Shown: positions 6,755-15,897 of the stretch, piece by piece | Numbering within the stretch: position 1 is the stretch's first letter | How the letters are laid out: the number at the start of each line of letters is the position of its first letter | NCBI GenBank assembly: GCA_017536695.1 | Contig: JAFXGX010000079.1 | Span: 1 to 38,655 of the forward strand | DNA from: Bacteroidaceae bacterium | GTDB lineage: Bacteria; Bacteroidota; Bacteroidia; Bacteroidales; Bacteroidaceae | Length of the DNA stretch: 38,655 nt | Direction: 5' to 3' | Program-made: the position numbers and the translations under genes | The notes under the pieces: model-generated | The model's database searches: none | Told to the model about the DNA's origin: nothing | What the model saw: the letters and a program-made list of their open reading frames with translations, nothing else

Positions 6755-8404
6755 ATGATGACATTCTTCGAAAATCTTCTCTTCGGGACAAGCATTGCCC
6801 ACTCCATGATTATCCTTGCCTTGACTGTCGGCATAGGTGTGTACCTGAGCAGGATAAAGGTCGCAGGCATATCATTCGGCGTGACATGGGTCCTGTTTAT
6901 CGGAATCATTCTATCGCACTTCGGTATGACGCTCGACAGCGAATTGCTTCATTTTGTAAAGGAGTTCGGTCTCATCCTTTTTGTATACTCGATAGGTCTG
7001 CAGGTGGGCCCGGGATTCTTCTCCAGTTTCAAGGCCGGAGGACTCAAATTGAATGCTGTTACCTGCATAATAGTTTTGTTTGACGTTCTCATGGCATTGT
7101 TGCTGATATTCACGACCGGCGAAAGCGTCGATACCGTAACGGGAATAATGTCGGGAGCTGTGACAAACACACCCGGAATGGGTGCTGCGGCATCGGCGTT
7201 CAAGGATATGTTCGGCTACGAGAGCCCTAACATTGCATTGGGCTACAGCGTGGCATACCCACTGGGTGTCATAGGTTGCATATTGGCAATCATTGTCCTG
7301 AAGGCATTTTATAAAGGGGAAAAACGTTTTAGCAGAGAAGAGGATAACAGCGTGAACATTGAGCGTATATCACTCTGTGTCACAAACCCCGGAATCGCAG
7401 GCCTCACTCTCGAGGAGATACGCATGAGAAGCAAGCTAAACTTCATCGTTTCGCGGATAATGGACAGCTCTACGGGGCATTGCATGATTGCCGACTCGCA
7501 GTGCAGACTCAAATGCGGTGACAGGATACTTCTCATTGCCGACAAGGAGATACATGACAGCCTCACGACTCTTATCGGCGAGCCCGTTGAGCAGGAGTGG
7601 TTCAGAAACGATGAGAATCTTATTTCTCGCAAGATAACATTCACAAATCCCAAACTGAACGGAACGAAACTTGGCAAGCTGAATATAAGGCATCAGTTCG
7701 GCGTGAATGTGACACGTGTGCACCGTGCCGGCGTTGAGCTTGCTCCCACGGCAGGGTTCCGCCTTCTGGTAGGTGACATTGTAACTGTCGTTGGACGTGA
7801 AACTGCCGTAAATGACGTTAAGAAAATGCTCGGCGACGAGAGGAAGTACCTTGACCACCCTAATCTGATACCTATTTTCATTGGAATAGCATTGGGATGT
7901 GTACTCGGCAGCATCCCTCTCAGCGGAACACTCTTGTCGACACCGTTGAAACTGGGATTGGCCGGCGGCCCTCTTATCGTTGCTATACTGGTCAGTTATC
8001 TGGGCCCCAAAATGGGTGTCGTGACATACACAACCACAAGTGCGAACCTCATGATAAGGGAAATAGGCATCACGCTTTTCCTGGCCTGTGTGGGTCTGGG
8101 CGCCGGTGGCGAATTCGTCAACAGCATAGTGAACCGCGGCGGGTACATGTGGATTCTTTATGGTGCACTTATAACCGTGGTGCCGATAATGATTGCAGGT
8201 ATCATCGGGCGATACTTGCTTCGTATAAGATACAGCACTCTTGCAGGAGTAATCTCGGGCTCTTGTACCAACCCGCCGGCATTGGCTTTCTCGAACCAGC
8301 AGAGCAAAGGCGGCGAGGCTGCCGTGGGCTATGCGACGGTATACCCTCTTGCAATGTTCCTGAGGATACTTGTCGGGCAGATGATGATTCTTCTTTTGTG
8401 CTGA
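6755..8404 (+). CDS. AspT/YidE-type putative transporter with two TrkA-C domains
   Basis: A 549-residue inner-membrane protein. Two halves of about five helices each (residues about 10-190 and 370-549) flank a soluble centre with two RCK_C (TrkA-C) domains, at about 203-285 and 290-365. This is the architecture of the aspartate:alanine exchanger family (AspT, and E. coli YidE/YbjL). Typical signatures are the repeated helix motifs SGAVTNTPGMGAA in the first half and SGSCTNPPAL in the second, and YSVAYPLGVIG mirrored by YATVYPLAMF. The substrate is probably a small carboxylate, but this is family knowledge. The start could be either of two adjacent ATGs (6755 or 6758). A -7 element TAATTTTG lies at 6721-6728 without a good -33. 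No operon partner is obvious. Confidence 0.9.
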   Translation: MMTFFENLLFGTSIAHSMIILALTVGIGVYLSRIKVAGISFGVTWVLFIGIILSHFGMTLDSELLHFVKEFGLILFVYSIGLQVGPGFFSSFKAGGLKLNAVTCIIVLFDVLMALLLIFTTGESVDTVTGIMSGAVTNTPGMGAAASAFKDMFGYESPNIALGYSVAYPLGVIGCILAIIVLKAFYKGEKRFSREEDNSVNIERISLCVTNPGIAGLTLEEIRMRSKLNFIVSRIMDSSTGHCMIADSQCRLKCGDRILLIADKEIHDSLTTLIGEPVEQEWFRNDENLISRKITFTNPKLNGTKLGKLNIRHQFGVNVTRVHRAGVELAPTAGFRLLVGDIVTVVGRETAVNDVKKMLGDERKYLDHPNLIPIFIGIALGCVLGSIPLSGTLLSTPLKLGLAGGPLIVAILVSYLGPKMGVVTYTTTSANLMIREIGITLFLACVGLGAGGEFVNSIVNRGGYMWILYGALITVVPIMIAGIIGRYLLRIRYSTLAGVISGSCTNPPALAFSNQQSKGGEAAVGYATVYPLAMFLRILVGQMMILLLC

Positions 8405-8508
8405 TGTGATTATACATCCCGTGCTGCTTCAATGTTGATTTATGGTGCCGATGTTGAGAAACTGCCATTATTTTATTATCTTCGCGGACAACACCGGATA
8501 TAACCAAA

Positions 8509-10620
8509 ATGAAACATAAGATGAGAAAGATTTTTTATTCACTAATTACATTATCGTTTATGATAGGTATTGCAGCATGCGGTTCGGGCAACGGCACAAC
8601 AGCCGGCGAGGGAAACACAATCCTTGCCGAGAGCAAGGCACCGTTCGGCGCCCCTGAGTTCGACAAGTTCAAGATTGAAGATTACAAAGAGGCCTTTGAC
8701 ATCGCCTTGGCCGAGAAACGTGCCGACATAAAGGCTATTATCGAGAACGGCGATGAACCTACGTTCGCCAACACTATCGATGCGCTTGAGATGAGCGGCA
8801 AGACGCTTGATAAGGTAAGTTCTATCTTCTTCAACCTTAACGAGAGCGAGAACACTCCCCAGATGACCGAGATTGAGGAGTATGTGGTTCCCAAATTGAC
8901 AGAACTGAGCGGATACGTATACATGAACGACACGCTGTTCAACCGCATCCGTTCAATATACGACAAAAAGGAGACACTGGGCCTTGATGAGGAGCAGATG
9001 ATTGTGCTCGACAACTATTATCAGGCGTTCGTACGCGGCGGCGCGCTCCTTAACGAAGAAGACAAGGCTGTGCTGCTTGACCTTGATACTAAGATTGGCC
9101 TTGCACAGATAAAGTTCAGCAGCAACCTGCTTGCCGACAACAAGGCATTCAAGCTTGTCATCACCGACAAGGCCGACCTCAGCGGATTGCCACAGAGTGT
9201 CATTGACGCCGCAGCAAGCGAGGACGGTGCCAGCTGGACATTCACACTCGACAAGCCAAGCTGCATACCGTTCCTGCAGTATGCCGACAACCGTGCGCTT
9301 CGCGAAAAGGTATACAAGGCATATTATGGCCGTGGCGACAACAACGAGAATGACAACAAGGCTATCATAAAGGAGATTCTTCAGTTGCGTCAGCAGAAGG
9401 CAAAACTCCTTGGATTCGAGAGCTTTGCGCATTTCGTGCTCGATGAGAAGATGGCAAAGACACCCGAGGCGGCACTCGACCTCCTGAACAGGATTTGGGA
9501 GCCGGCTGTAAAGCGTGCGGCCGAGGAGCGTGCCGAGCTTCAGAAGATAGCCGACCGCGAAGGTGCCGGAATAAAAATTGAGGGTTGGGACTGGTTCTAC
9601 TACACCGAGAAGCTGCGCAAGGAGAAGTATGCGCTCAACGATGGGGTAATCACTCCTTATTTCAAGCTTGAGAATGTTTTGCAGGGTGCATTCGACTGCG
9701 CGACAAAGCTCTATGGAGTTACATTCGTGAAGCGTAACGACATCCCGGTATATCATCCCGAGGTAAGCACATACGAGGTTCTCGACAGCGAGGGCAAGCA
9801 TCTGAGCATCTTCTATACCGACTTCTTCCCGCGCGACACAAAGCGTCAGGGTGCCTGGATGACAAACTTTGTAAATCAGCGCAATATATGTGGCGAGGAG
9901 GTACGTCCTATGGTTGTGAATGTATGCAACTTCACAGCACCGCAGGGCGACACACCGGCGTTACTCAACATAGACGAGACACGCACGCTGTTCCATGAGT
10001 TCGGCCACGCACTGCATGGAATGCTGACTCAGACACACTACCCCAGCGTCAGCGGCACTAACGTGAAGCACGACTTTGTGGAACTGTTCTCGCAGGTAAA
10101 CGAGAAGTGGGCAATACATCCCGAGGTTATGCCTACATTCGCAAAGCACTACAAGACCGGCGAACCTATCCCGGCAGAACTTATCGCGAAGATGCAGCAG
10201 AGTGCATACTTCAACCTTGGATTCGAGACCACCGAGCTTGTTGCCGCAGCGTTGCTCGACATGAAGATGCACCTCATTGAGGATTACAGCGACTTCGACT
10301 GCAACGAGTATGAGAAAGCGTTGCGCCAGGAACTTGGTTTCATTCCCGAGATTGAATACCGTTACCGAAGCACAAACTTTGCACATGTGTTCGGCGGCGG
10401 CTATGCAGTAGGTTATTACGCATATCTGTGGGCCGAGGTGCTCGACTGTGATGCATTCGAGCTGTTCAAGGAGAAAGGCGTGTTCGACCCTGCTACAGCA
10501 GCTGCATTCAAGAACCTGGTAGAGATGGGCGGCAGCAAAGACCCCATGCGTGAGTACCGCAAGTTCCGCGGAGCTGATGCCAACCCAGACGCACTCCTGC
10601 GTGCGCGCGGCCTTATCTGA
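8509..10620 (+). CDS. dcp: M3 family metallopeptidase, Dcp-like peptidyl-dipeptidase (lipoprotein)
   Basis: A 703-residue zinc peptidase of family M3 that removes dipeptides from the C-terminus of oligopeptides. The zinc site HEFGH is at residues 496-500 and the third ligand is probably E525 (in DFVELFSQ). The conserved Tyr/Gly-rich tail region (HVFGGGYAVGYYAYLWAEV) is present and the length fits Dcp. The N-terminus (IGIAACGSG) is a lipoprotein signal with a cysteine after Ala-Ala, so it is probably anchored in a membrane facing the periplasm or the outside, unlike the cytosolic E. coli enzyme. The first ATG at 8509 is used; an ATG at 8521 is also possible. The next gene starts 26 bases downstream, and both share the terminator at 11120-11155. 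Confidence 0.92.
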   Translation: MKHKMRKIFYSLITLSFMIGIAACGSGNGTTAGEGNTILAESKAPFGAPEFDKFKIEDYKEAFDIALAEKRADIKAIIENGDEPTFANTIDALEMSGKTLDKVSSIFFNLNESENTPQMTEIEEYVVPKLTELSGYVYMNDTLFNRIRSIYDKKETLGLDEEQMIVLDNYYQAFVRGGALLNEEDKAVLLDLDTKIGLAQIKFSSNLLADNKAFKLVITDKADLSGLPQSVIDAAASEDGASWTFTLDKPSCIPFLQYADNRALREKVYKAYYGRGDNNENDNKAIIKEILQLRQQKAKLLGFESFAHFVLDEKMAKTPEAALDLLNRIWEPAVKRAAEERAELQKIADREGAGIKIEGWDWFYYTEKLRKEKYALNDGVITPYFKLENVLQGAFDCATKLYGVTFVKRNDIPVYHPEVSTYEVLDSEGKHLSIFYTDFFPRDTKRQGAWMTNFVNQRNICGEEVRPMVVNVCNFTAPQGDTPALLNIDETRTLFHEFGHALHGMLTQTHYPSVSGTNVKHDFVELFSQVNEKWAIHPEVMPTFAKHYKTGEPIPAELIAKMQQSAYFNLGFETTELVAAALLDMKMHLIEDYSDFDCNEYEKALRQELGFIPEIEYRYRSTNFAHVFGGGYAVGYYAYLWAEVLDCDAFELFKEKGVFDPATAAAFKNLVEMGGSKDPMREYRKFRGADANPDALLRARGLI

Positions 10621-10646
10621 TAACGGACCTATTTCCACGAAAAATT

Positions 10647-11099
10647 ATGGAAGAAAGAGTTGAAAAAGCCGTAGCGCTCTTCAAGGAGGGTTACAATTGC
10701 AGCCAATCGGTGGTTGCGGCATATGCCGACCTTTATGGCTTTACACAGGAGCAGGCGCTGAAGATGTCCGCATCATTCGGCGGAGGCATCGGACGCATGC
10801 GACAGACATGCGGTGCTGCATGCGGACTGTTCCTGCTTGCCGGGCTTGAGAGCGGTTGCACCGAAGGCAAGGACCGCGAAGGCAAGGAAGCAAATTACAA
10901 GATGGTACAGGAGTTTGCCGAGGAGTTCAAGAAACGCAACGGTTCGCTCATATGTGCCGAACTGTTGGGACTCTCAAAGAGCGCCCCTACCCCGACTACA
11001 CCGGAACAACGTACGGCCGAGTACTATAAGAAACGTCCTTGCGTTAAAATGGTGGAAGAGGCTGCCCGTATTTTCGGAGAATATCTTGCGAACAGATAA
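10647..11099 (+). CDS. C_GCAxxG_C_C family protein
   Basis: A 150-residue protein with the conserved cysteine pattern of this family: NCSQSV near residue 18, QTCGAACGLFLLAGL near residues 54-68, a cysteine at about 71, and later cysteines in LICAELLG and RPCVKMV. Members are small, probably cytoplasmic, and thought to carry a redox or metal centre, but the function is not established. The glycine-rich ASFGGGIGRMRQTCGA region is the family hallmark. It is the second gene after the M3 peptidase and the two appear to share transcription. Confidence 0.88.
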   Translation: MEERVEKAVALFKEGYNCSQSVVAAYADLYGFTQEQALKMSASFGGGIGRMRQTCGAACGLFLLAGLESGCTEGKDREGKEANYKMVQEFAEEFKKRNGSLICAELLGLSKSAPTPTTPEQRTAEYYKKRPCVKMVEEAARIFGEYLANR

Positions 11100-11119
11100 G
11101 AAACAACACTGTATCTACT

Positions 11120-11155
11120 GCGGATGTGCTGCTATCGGCACATCCGCTTTTTTTA
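11120..11155 (+). terminator. Rho-independent terminator after the M3 peptidase operon
   Basis: Ten-base perfect stem gcggatgtgc / gcacatccgc (11120-11129 and 11138-11147) with an 8-base loop, directly followed by seven T. Confidence 0.9.
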
Positions 11156-11237
11156 TTGTACAATCCTTTTTCTGCAATAAAAAACAGTCCGTTTTTATAA
11201 AAAAACAACCAAATTGATTGAAAATCACGCATTTTTA

Positions 11238-11268
11238 TTTGTCAAGTCGTTTTTTTGTTGTACTTTTG
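11238..11268 (+). promoter_or_regulatory. Bacteroidota-type promoter of the winged-helix gene
   Basis: TTTG (11238-11241), 19 bases, TACTTTTG (11261-11268): a perfect match to the -33/-7 consensus. The predicted transcript starts near 11275, leaving a leader of about 120 bases before the ATG at 11394. Confidence 0.85.
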
Positions 11269-11393
11269 CACCCGAAATCAAAAACAGGGGGTCAGACACG
11301 AGTCCGTTTATACATAAACAATTGTTTGACAATGTTTTGTTTTCAGGAGTGAGTTTGGCTATATTAATGTTGAATTAAATAACAGAAGAAATT

Positions 11394-11591
11394 ATGATTG
11401 AGAATGCTGGTGCATTTGCAGGCCGCATCTGGACTGCTTTGAACGAGACAGAGGGTCTCACATTGAAAGAGATTAAGACAAAGGCTAAGTTGAAGGAGAA
11501 GGAGCTTTACCTCGGTTTGGGTTGGTTGCTCCGCGAGGACAAGATTTTCTCTTGCGTAGCAGGCGAGGAGGAGATTTTCGCTCTCAAGTAA
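11394..11591 (+). CDS. Small winged helix-turn-helix protein (DUF2582-like)
   Basis: A 65-residue protein made of one winged helix-turn-helix: AFAGRIWTALNETEGLTLKEIKTKAKLKEKELYLGLGWLLREDKIF, followed by a short C-terminal strand. It matches the small family annotated as winged helix-turn-helix domain-containing or DUF2582, widespread in Bacteroidales and of unknown target. It is preceded by a perfect promoter and followed by a strong terminator, so it is a single-gene unit. The strong promoter and simple codon use suggest high expression. Confidence 0.85.
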   Translation: MIENAGAFAGRIWTALNETEGLTLKEIKTKAKLKEKELYLGLGWLLREDKIFSCVAGEEEIFALK

Positions 11592-11613
11592 TCAAAAGCC
11601 TAAAAGCTTATAT

Positions 11614-11646
11614 AAATAATCCCGATGCATTGCATCGGGATTATTT
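11614..11646. terminator. Bidirectional terminator between the winged-helix gene and the RyR-channel gene
   Basis: Near-perfect palindrome with the stem aaataatcccgatgc against gcatcgggattattt. It is followed by T-rich DNA on the plus strand and by T-rich DNA (from taaataat) on the minus strand. It lies between two convergent genes. Confidence 0.85.
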
Positions 11647-11668
11647 ATTTCATATCCTTTCAGGTTCA

Positions 11669-14353
11669 TCACTTTCCGTTCATGTACTCACGATATCCCT
11701 CAGGAAGTACCTCCGTCAACCGCAAATCATAAATCGGGGCCTTGATGTCAATTTCACGAAGTCGCTTGTTGGAACAGATATCCAAATGGGCAAACATCTT
11801 CTTCATCCTCTCTTTCTCCTTCTTGGAAGAACATTCAGTAACAATCTCACATATTCTCTGTTCATCGGCACTCAGTGGGCGATAACGGAGTAATAACTGT
11901 TCCACACACCAACGGTTGTGCTCAACGTACGCGAGTTCTTGCAACACATCTCCTTCTATCCTTGCATCCCCTGCCAAAGGATTGAATGGTTTGCCATCTG
12001 CAGTGGTTATACAGCGGAACTTGGTCCACATTGTAGAGATATTATAATGAACCGACCACATTTTGGCTGAAGTCGACTTTCCTTCGGATGTTACAACATT
12101 ATTTTTCTTTAGTCTTTCAACAATTTCCTTATGCAATTCCTTCCTGTTCTTCAGTTCTTTATCGTTCTCGTATGCATCCTCCCACTGTTTCTTTATTCCC
12201 TCTATAATATCTTCACGTCCCTCTTTGGGAATATTGGTTGAATATATCTCATCTATAACCTTTGAATCAAGGCCTTTTTCGGATTTCAGACAATGGTACA
12301 GCATCCTGACTGACTGTTCCGCAAGGCAGTCTGAATATGCCGAGCCTGTGTATTTCCCGACAACGGAAACAACTCTTTCCAAAGAGTTGTCATAGCACTC
12401 ACCTGTCATGCCAAACGCTTTCAGACGTTTGTTATATCTTGCATTCAAATTAATCTGATTGACAAGTTCATTATTCAGCTTCTGGTACACAAGAACCTGC
12501 AATAACGATTTAGAGCCGTAAACTTCATCGCTTATATACGCAGCAGCTGCTATTGCCCTACTGTTCTCGGGCAAACAAATGGCTATAGTCAGTTTTGCAT
12601 TCCGGTTTGCTGCGGCATCGACCAGATATTGTTGAACATAAGGTGATTCTAATGAGCCATTAACAAACTCCCATTCTATATCAACAAAGTCACCGCCCAG
12701 GGTTTTTGAATCGTACTTGCAAGCATTTTTTTTCTCATTCAACGGAGATACCCATTTATATTTATCGACATCAGCATATATATTATCAGCTATTGCGTTT
12801 ACGTAGCGTTGGCGGGCCAATGAAAACATCTCCTTGAAACGTCCTTTAAAGAAGTTCATTTCCTGCTTCATTGATGAGTCTATAAAGGTTATACGTGTAC
12901 GTATTTTGCATTCTTCCTTGAAATTCGGATAGTGAGCCAAATGGGCAGCTTCAACAGCAAGTGCAACACCCATACGGGACATACCGACAATGACAAGATG
13001 AACAAATTTTTCATCATCGGACTTTATACCGTCATATCCCTCAAGTGGCAGATATGAGTTGACATTCACATTATAATTACTCTCAAAACCTTCAAGCGGA
13101 ACCCATTCAGACTCATTCTCCATGCCTCTGCGCATCAGCTCCTGGCGGACAAGGACCTTCTGTGCCCACATCTCATAATAATTGAAAGGAGAGAACTTTA
13201 TCTTCTTGTCATTTATATCCGTTGTCTGAATTATATTGAAAGTAGCCTGATATTCAAACATCGCCTTACACACAAGACGGTAATCTTCCTTACTTTCATT
13301 ATCGATGTAAAAACATTGTACATCCTTTATCAGTTCGCTTATATGCTTTATGCACATCATGTTCATAGTGTCATGATACGACTCCTTATCATCATTCCGT
13401 ACATTCTCGCCAAGCACATACACCTCCTTGGCGTTCTCAAGCACAAGTTTTTCCAAGTCGGTTTCTGATGTCCTGCTGCCATAATAGATGACCACCATCT
13501 TCTGCTCCTCTTTATTCAGCCCTGTGAACAGTTCGCGCCTGAAACTTACGACATCACGGGTGGTCTGTATAATCACGTATGTCCTGTTGCCCCAGATGCG
13601 GTTCCATAGACTACCGTAGCCCTTCTCCTGCCTTATCTGTGCCATAATCTGCCTTACAATACCGAAAACGACATTGTTGCCACCGATGATGACATAGTGG
13701 CGTCTTCCGCCAAGGTGACGTCTTTTATAATATACCTCTCCATTTTTGATACGTTCCTTTCGGCTGTCGAAACAACCGACCAAAGAAGAGACTAACAAGC
13801 CGTTGAGCAGCAGTATGCCGCACAATGCGACAATAGCTGCAGTAATACGCCCCCATTTGCTTGTCGACATGTGCTGGTTACCGGGGTCTACATAATGATA
13901 ATATACTGTCCAGAAGAGGCCTGGATTCTCCTGTTTCTGTTTGACTGAGCATGGCAGCTCATTGTCGCCGCACTCGTACAGCTCTTTTGCGTATACCAGT
14001 TCTTTATCATCCAACATACCGGTATATGAAAACACACTCAGTATGGCGGCCAGGAACGTCGGCATTAATAGAGAAACGCAAATGAACTTCATCACATAAT
14101 TGCCGTACTGAAGATGCCTGTCAAAACTTATTCTGCGGTATCTCCATAAATGTATGAATTGCCCGACATATATTATACATAAGATTGCAGCGATTCCCAT
14201 CAGTATATATGTACATATAGATTCTTTGATGAGAATCAGCAGAATCATAGTTGCAAGGCCGAATACCGCAACAATAATATCCAGTATCTTCAGTGAGTTC
14301 AGGTTCATATTACAAGCAATTTGATTTGACAAGGCCACAAGACTTTCATCCAT
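11669..14353 (-). CDS. RyR-domain membrane protein with CASTOR/POLLUX-like pore and TrkA-N domains
   Basis: An 894-residue protein counted from the ATG at 14353. Four membrane helices lie at about 22-41, 50-66, 87-108 and 170-189. Between the last two, FWTVYYHYVDPGNQ followed by a Trp-Gly-Arg-start helix resembles the pore and filter of CASTOR/POLLUX (DMI1) ion channels. Next come two Rossmann-like TrkA-N/RCK domains, starting at HYVIIGGNNVVFG (about 219) and HLVIVGMSRMGVALAV (about 465-485). The C-terminal region with LAYVEHNRWCVEQLLLRYRP is a ryanodine-receptor (RyR) domain. It is probably a ligand-gated ion channel of the inner membrane. I chose 14353 over 14449 because a -7 element (TACATTTG, minus 14393-14386) lies about 33 bases upstream and would start the transcript inside the longer frame. 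It follows the cardiolipin synthase gene but seems to have its own promoter. Confidence 0.78.
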   Translation of the reverse strand: MDESLVALSNQIACNMNLNSLKILDIIVAVFGLATMILLILIKESICTYILMGIAAILCIIYVGQFIHLWRYRRISFDRHLQYGNYVMKFICVSLLMPTFLAAILSVFSYTGMLDDKELVYAKELYECGDNELPCSVKQKQENPGLFWTVYYHYVDPGNQHMSTSKWGRITAAIVALCGILLLNGLLVSSLVGCFDSRKERIKNGEVYYKRRHLGGRRHYVIIGGNNVVFGIVRQIMAQIRQEKGYGSLWNRIWGNRTYVIIQTTRDVVSFRRELFTGLNKEEQKMVVIYYGSRTSETDLEKLVLENAKEVYVLGENVRNDDKESYHDTMNMMCIKHISELIKDVQCFYIDNESKEDYRLVCKAMFEYQATFNIIQTTDINDKKIKFSPFNYYEMWAQKVLVRQELMRRGMENESEWVPLEGFESNYNVNVNSYLPLEGYDGIKSDDEKFVHLVIVGMSRMGVALAVEAAHLAHYPNFKEECKIRTRITFIDSSMKQEMNFFKGRFKEMFSLARQRYVNAIADNIYADVDKYKWVSPLNEKKNACKYDSKTLGGDFVDIEWEFVNGSLESPYVQQYLVDAAANRNAKLTIAICLPENSRAIAAAAYISDEVYGSKSLLQVLVYQKLNNELVNQINLNARYNKRLKAFGMTGECYDNSLERVVSVVGKYTGSAYSDCLAEQSVRMLYHCLKSEKGLDSKVIDEIYSTNIPKEGREDIIEGIKKQWEDAYENDKELKNRKELHKEIVERLKKNNVVTSEGKSTSAKMWSVHYNISTMWTKFRCITTADGKPFNPLAGDARIEGDVLQELAYVEHNRWCVEQLLLRYRPLSADEQRICEIVTECSSKKEKERMKKMFAHLDICSNKRLREIDIKAPIYDLRLTEVLPEGYREYMNGK

Positions 14354-14385
14354 GCAGTTCAGCAGCCTATTTTCACGGTTTACTG

Positions 14386-14393
14386 CAAATGTA
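14386..14393 (-). promoter_or_regulatory. Probable -7 element for the RyR-channel gene
   Basis: TACATTTG on the minus strand, with no clear -33 at the usual spacing. It would start transcription near 14379, 26 bases before the ATG at 14353, which supports the shorter start. Confidence 0.45.
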
Positions 14394-14512
14394 GTAAAAA
14401 TTGTTAAAAGCTGTTTATTTGGAACTGACTTATTGATTTGTTGATGCACAAAAAACTTCAGCAGATTGTCATTGAACGACCTACTGAAGTTGAATGGATA
14501 TTTGCCCTATTA

Positions 14513-15769
14513 TTACATTGCAAATCTTACCATACAGACAAACCAGCCCAACAGGCGGCTCCAACATGAGCGTTGCTTGTAGATTTCCTTTGTAAGCTTG
14601 AAACTGCGCTGCTTGTCCAGTTCGATGTAGTGCTGAAGTTCTTCGGTATCCTCTTTCCCGAAGATGAAGAGATTGGTCTCGTAATCATACATAAGGCTGC
14701 GGCTGTTGAGATTGGCCGAACCTATTGTGCAGAACTTGCCGTCGATGCACATCACTTTCGCATGGTTGAAACCTCCAGTATACATATACACCTCTGCACC
14801 ACGTTTCATAAGTCTGTAGCCCTCACGCCACACGCCATCAGGAATCGCCTTGATGTCGCCTTCGGCCGACAGGAGAATCGTGACTTTCACACCATCATCT
14901 ATAGCCTTTTCAAGCGCTTTGCTTACAATCGGCATCGGTATGAAATAGGGGTTTATGAGTGTTATGCTGTCCTTTGCTGAATGGATTGCATTCGCATAGG
15001 CACGTCTCATCCTCTCAGGGGTCTTGCGTGGCCAACGGTCAACCACTGCAATATCTGCTCCACCTTCAGGCGTATGTTGCGGATAGTAGACATCCCCTTC
15101 GATATGTTCGCCACTCTCCTGCTCCCATGTCTCGAGGAAAATGCGTTGAAGTTCATTGACAGCCTCGCCTGTAACCCTCGCGTGCATATCGCGCCATTCT
15201 CCCAATCCCTCAATGCCATTGAGATAATAGTCGGCCACATTTATACCTCCCGTATATCCTATTTTGCCGTCAATGACAACAATCTTGCGGTGGTCGCGCG
15301 AAAATGCGTGGTTTATCCACGGGAAGCGTATCGGGTCGAACTTGACTATCTGAATACCTTGTGCCCTTATAGCCTCAAGGTCTTTGTTCTTGAGCGGACT
15401 GTCGTTGGACATGTTTCCGAAGGCATCGAACATCGCACGCACCTCAACACCTTCCCTGACCTTCTTCACAAGAGCCTCTATGAGCACCTTGTTAATTGAG
15501 TCGTTGCGAAAATTGAAATATTCAAGGTGTATGTGGTGCTTCGCCTTAGAAATATCATCGAGCAGGCTGCCGAACTTCGCATGCGCACCATTAAGGACCA
15601 AGACGTCATTATTCTTGGTATAAGGGATGTTCTTCTTCTTGATATATCCGATGAATGCCGAGTCGGAGTATTCGTGGTTACTGCGCTCGATAGCCACAAA
15701 ACTGCTGCACGACGCCAACAACAGCGCCGAGCAGAGAATCAGGAACGGATAGAACAGTTTTCTCCTCAT
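14513..15769 (-). CDS. cls: Cardiolipin synthase-like phospholipase D family lipoprotein
   Basis: A 418-residue enzyme with two HKD motifs: H160-K162-D167 (in RDHRKIVVID) and H336-K338-D343 (in NHAKVMCID). Each is followed by the GG-N or GS-N segment of the phospholipase D superfamily. Such enzymes join two phosphatidylglycerol molecules, or phosphatidylglycerol and phosphatidylethanolamine, into cardiolipin at the membrane. The N-terminus is a lipoprotein signal (LLLASC, C21) rather than the two membrane helices of E. coli ClsA, and the protein is shorter. An alternative is another phospholipase D activity. No promoter of the usual form was clear upstream. The RyR-channel gene starts 160 bases downstream. 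Confidence 0.88.
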   Translation of the reverse strand: MRRKLFYPFLILCSALLLASCSSFVAIERSNHEYSDSAFIGYIKKKNIPYTKNNDVLVLNGAHAKFGSLLDDISKAKHHIHLEYFNFRNDSINKVLIEALVKKVREGVEVRAMFDAFGNMSNDSPLKNKDLEAIRAQGIQIVKFDPIRFPWINHAFSRDHRKIVVIDGKIGYTGGINVADYYLNGIEGLGEWRDMHARVTGEAVNELQRIFLETWEQESGEHIEGDVYYPQHTPEGGADIAVVDRWPRKTPERMRRAYANAIHSAKDSITLINPYFIPMPIVSKALEKAIDDGVKVTILLSAEGDIKAIPDGVWREGYRLMKRGAEVYMYTGGFNHAKVMCIDGKFCTIGSANLNSRSLMYDYETNLFIFGKEDTEELQHYIELDKQRSFKLTKEIYKQRSCWSRLLGWFVCMVRFAM

Positions 15770-15897
15770 TTGTACTCTAGAACACGATGATTCTGCACAT
15801 TGATTGCAAAAGTCCTGCGAAGTTACAAAAAAACGGGGAGAATTCTTTTCCTAAAGCATCGGTTTATTGTCAATTATCCAATATCAGTACCGATATT

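Noticed and set aside
8953-9801. Minus-strand open frame of 282 codons inside the M3 peptidase gene
   Set aside because: It has a Cys/Leu/Val-rich composition typical of antisense frames and no start context, and the opposite strand carries a full conserved enzyme.
9961-10638. Minus-strand open frame of 225 codons at the end of the M3 peptidase gene
   Set aside because: It lies antisense to the zinc site and conserved tail of the peptidase and has no recognisable domain.
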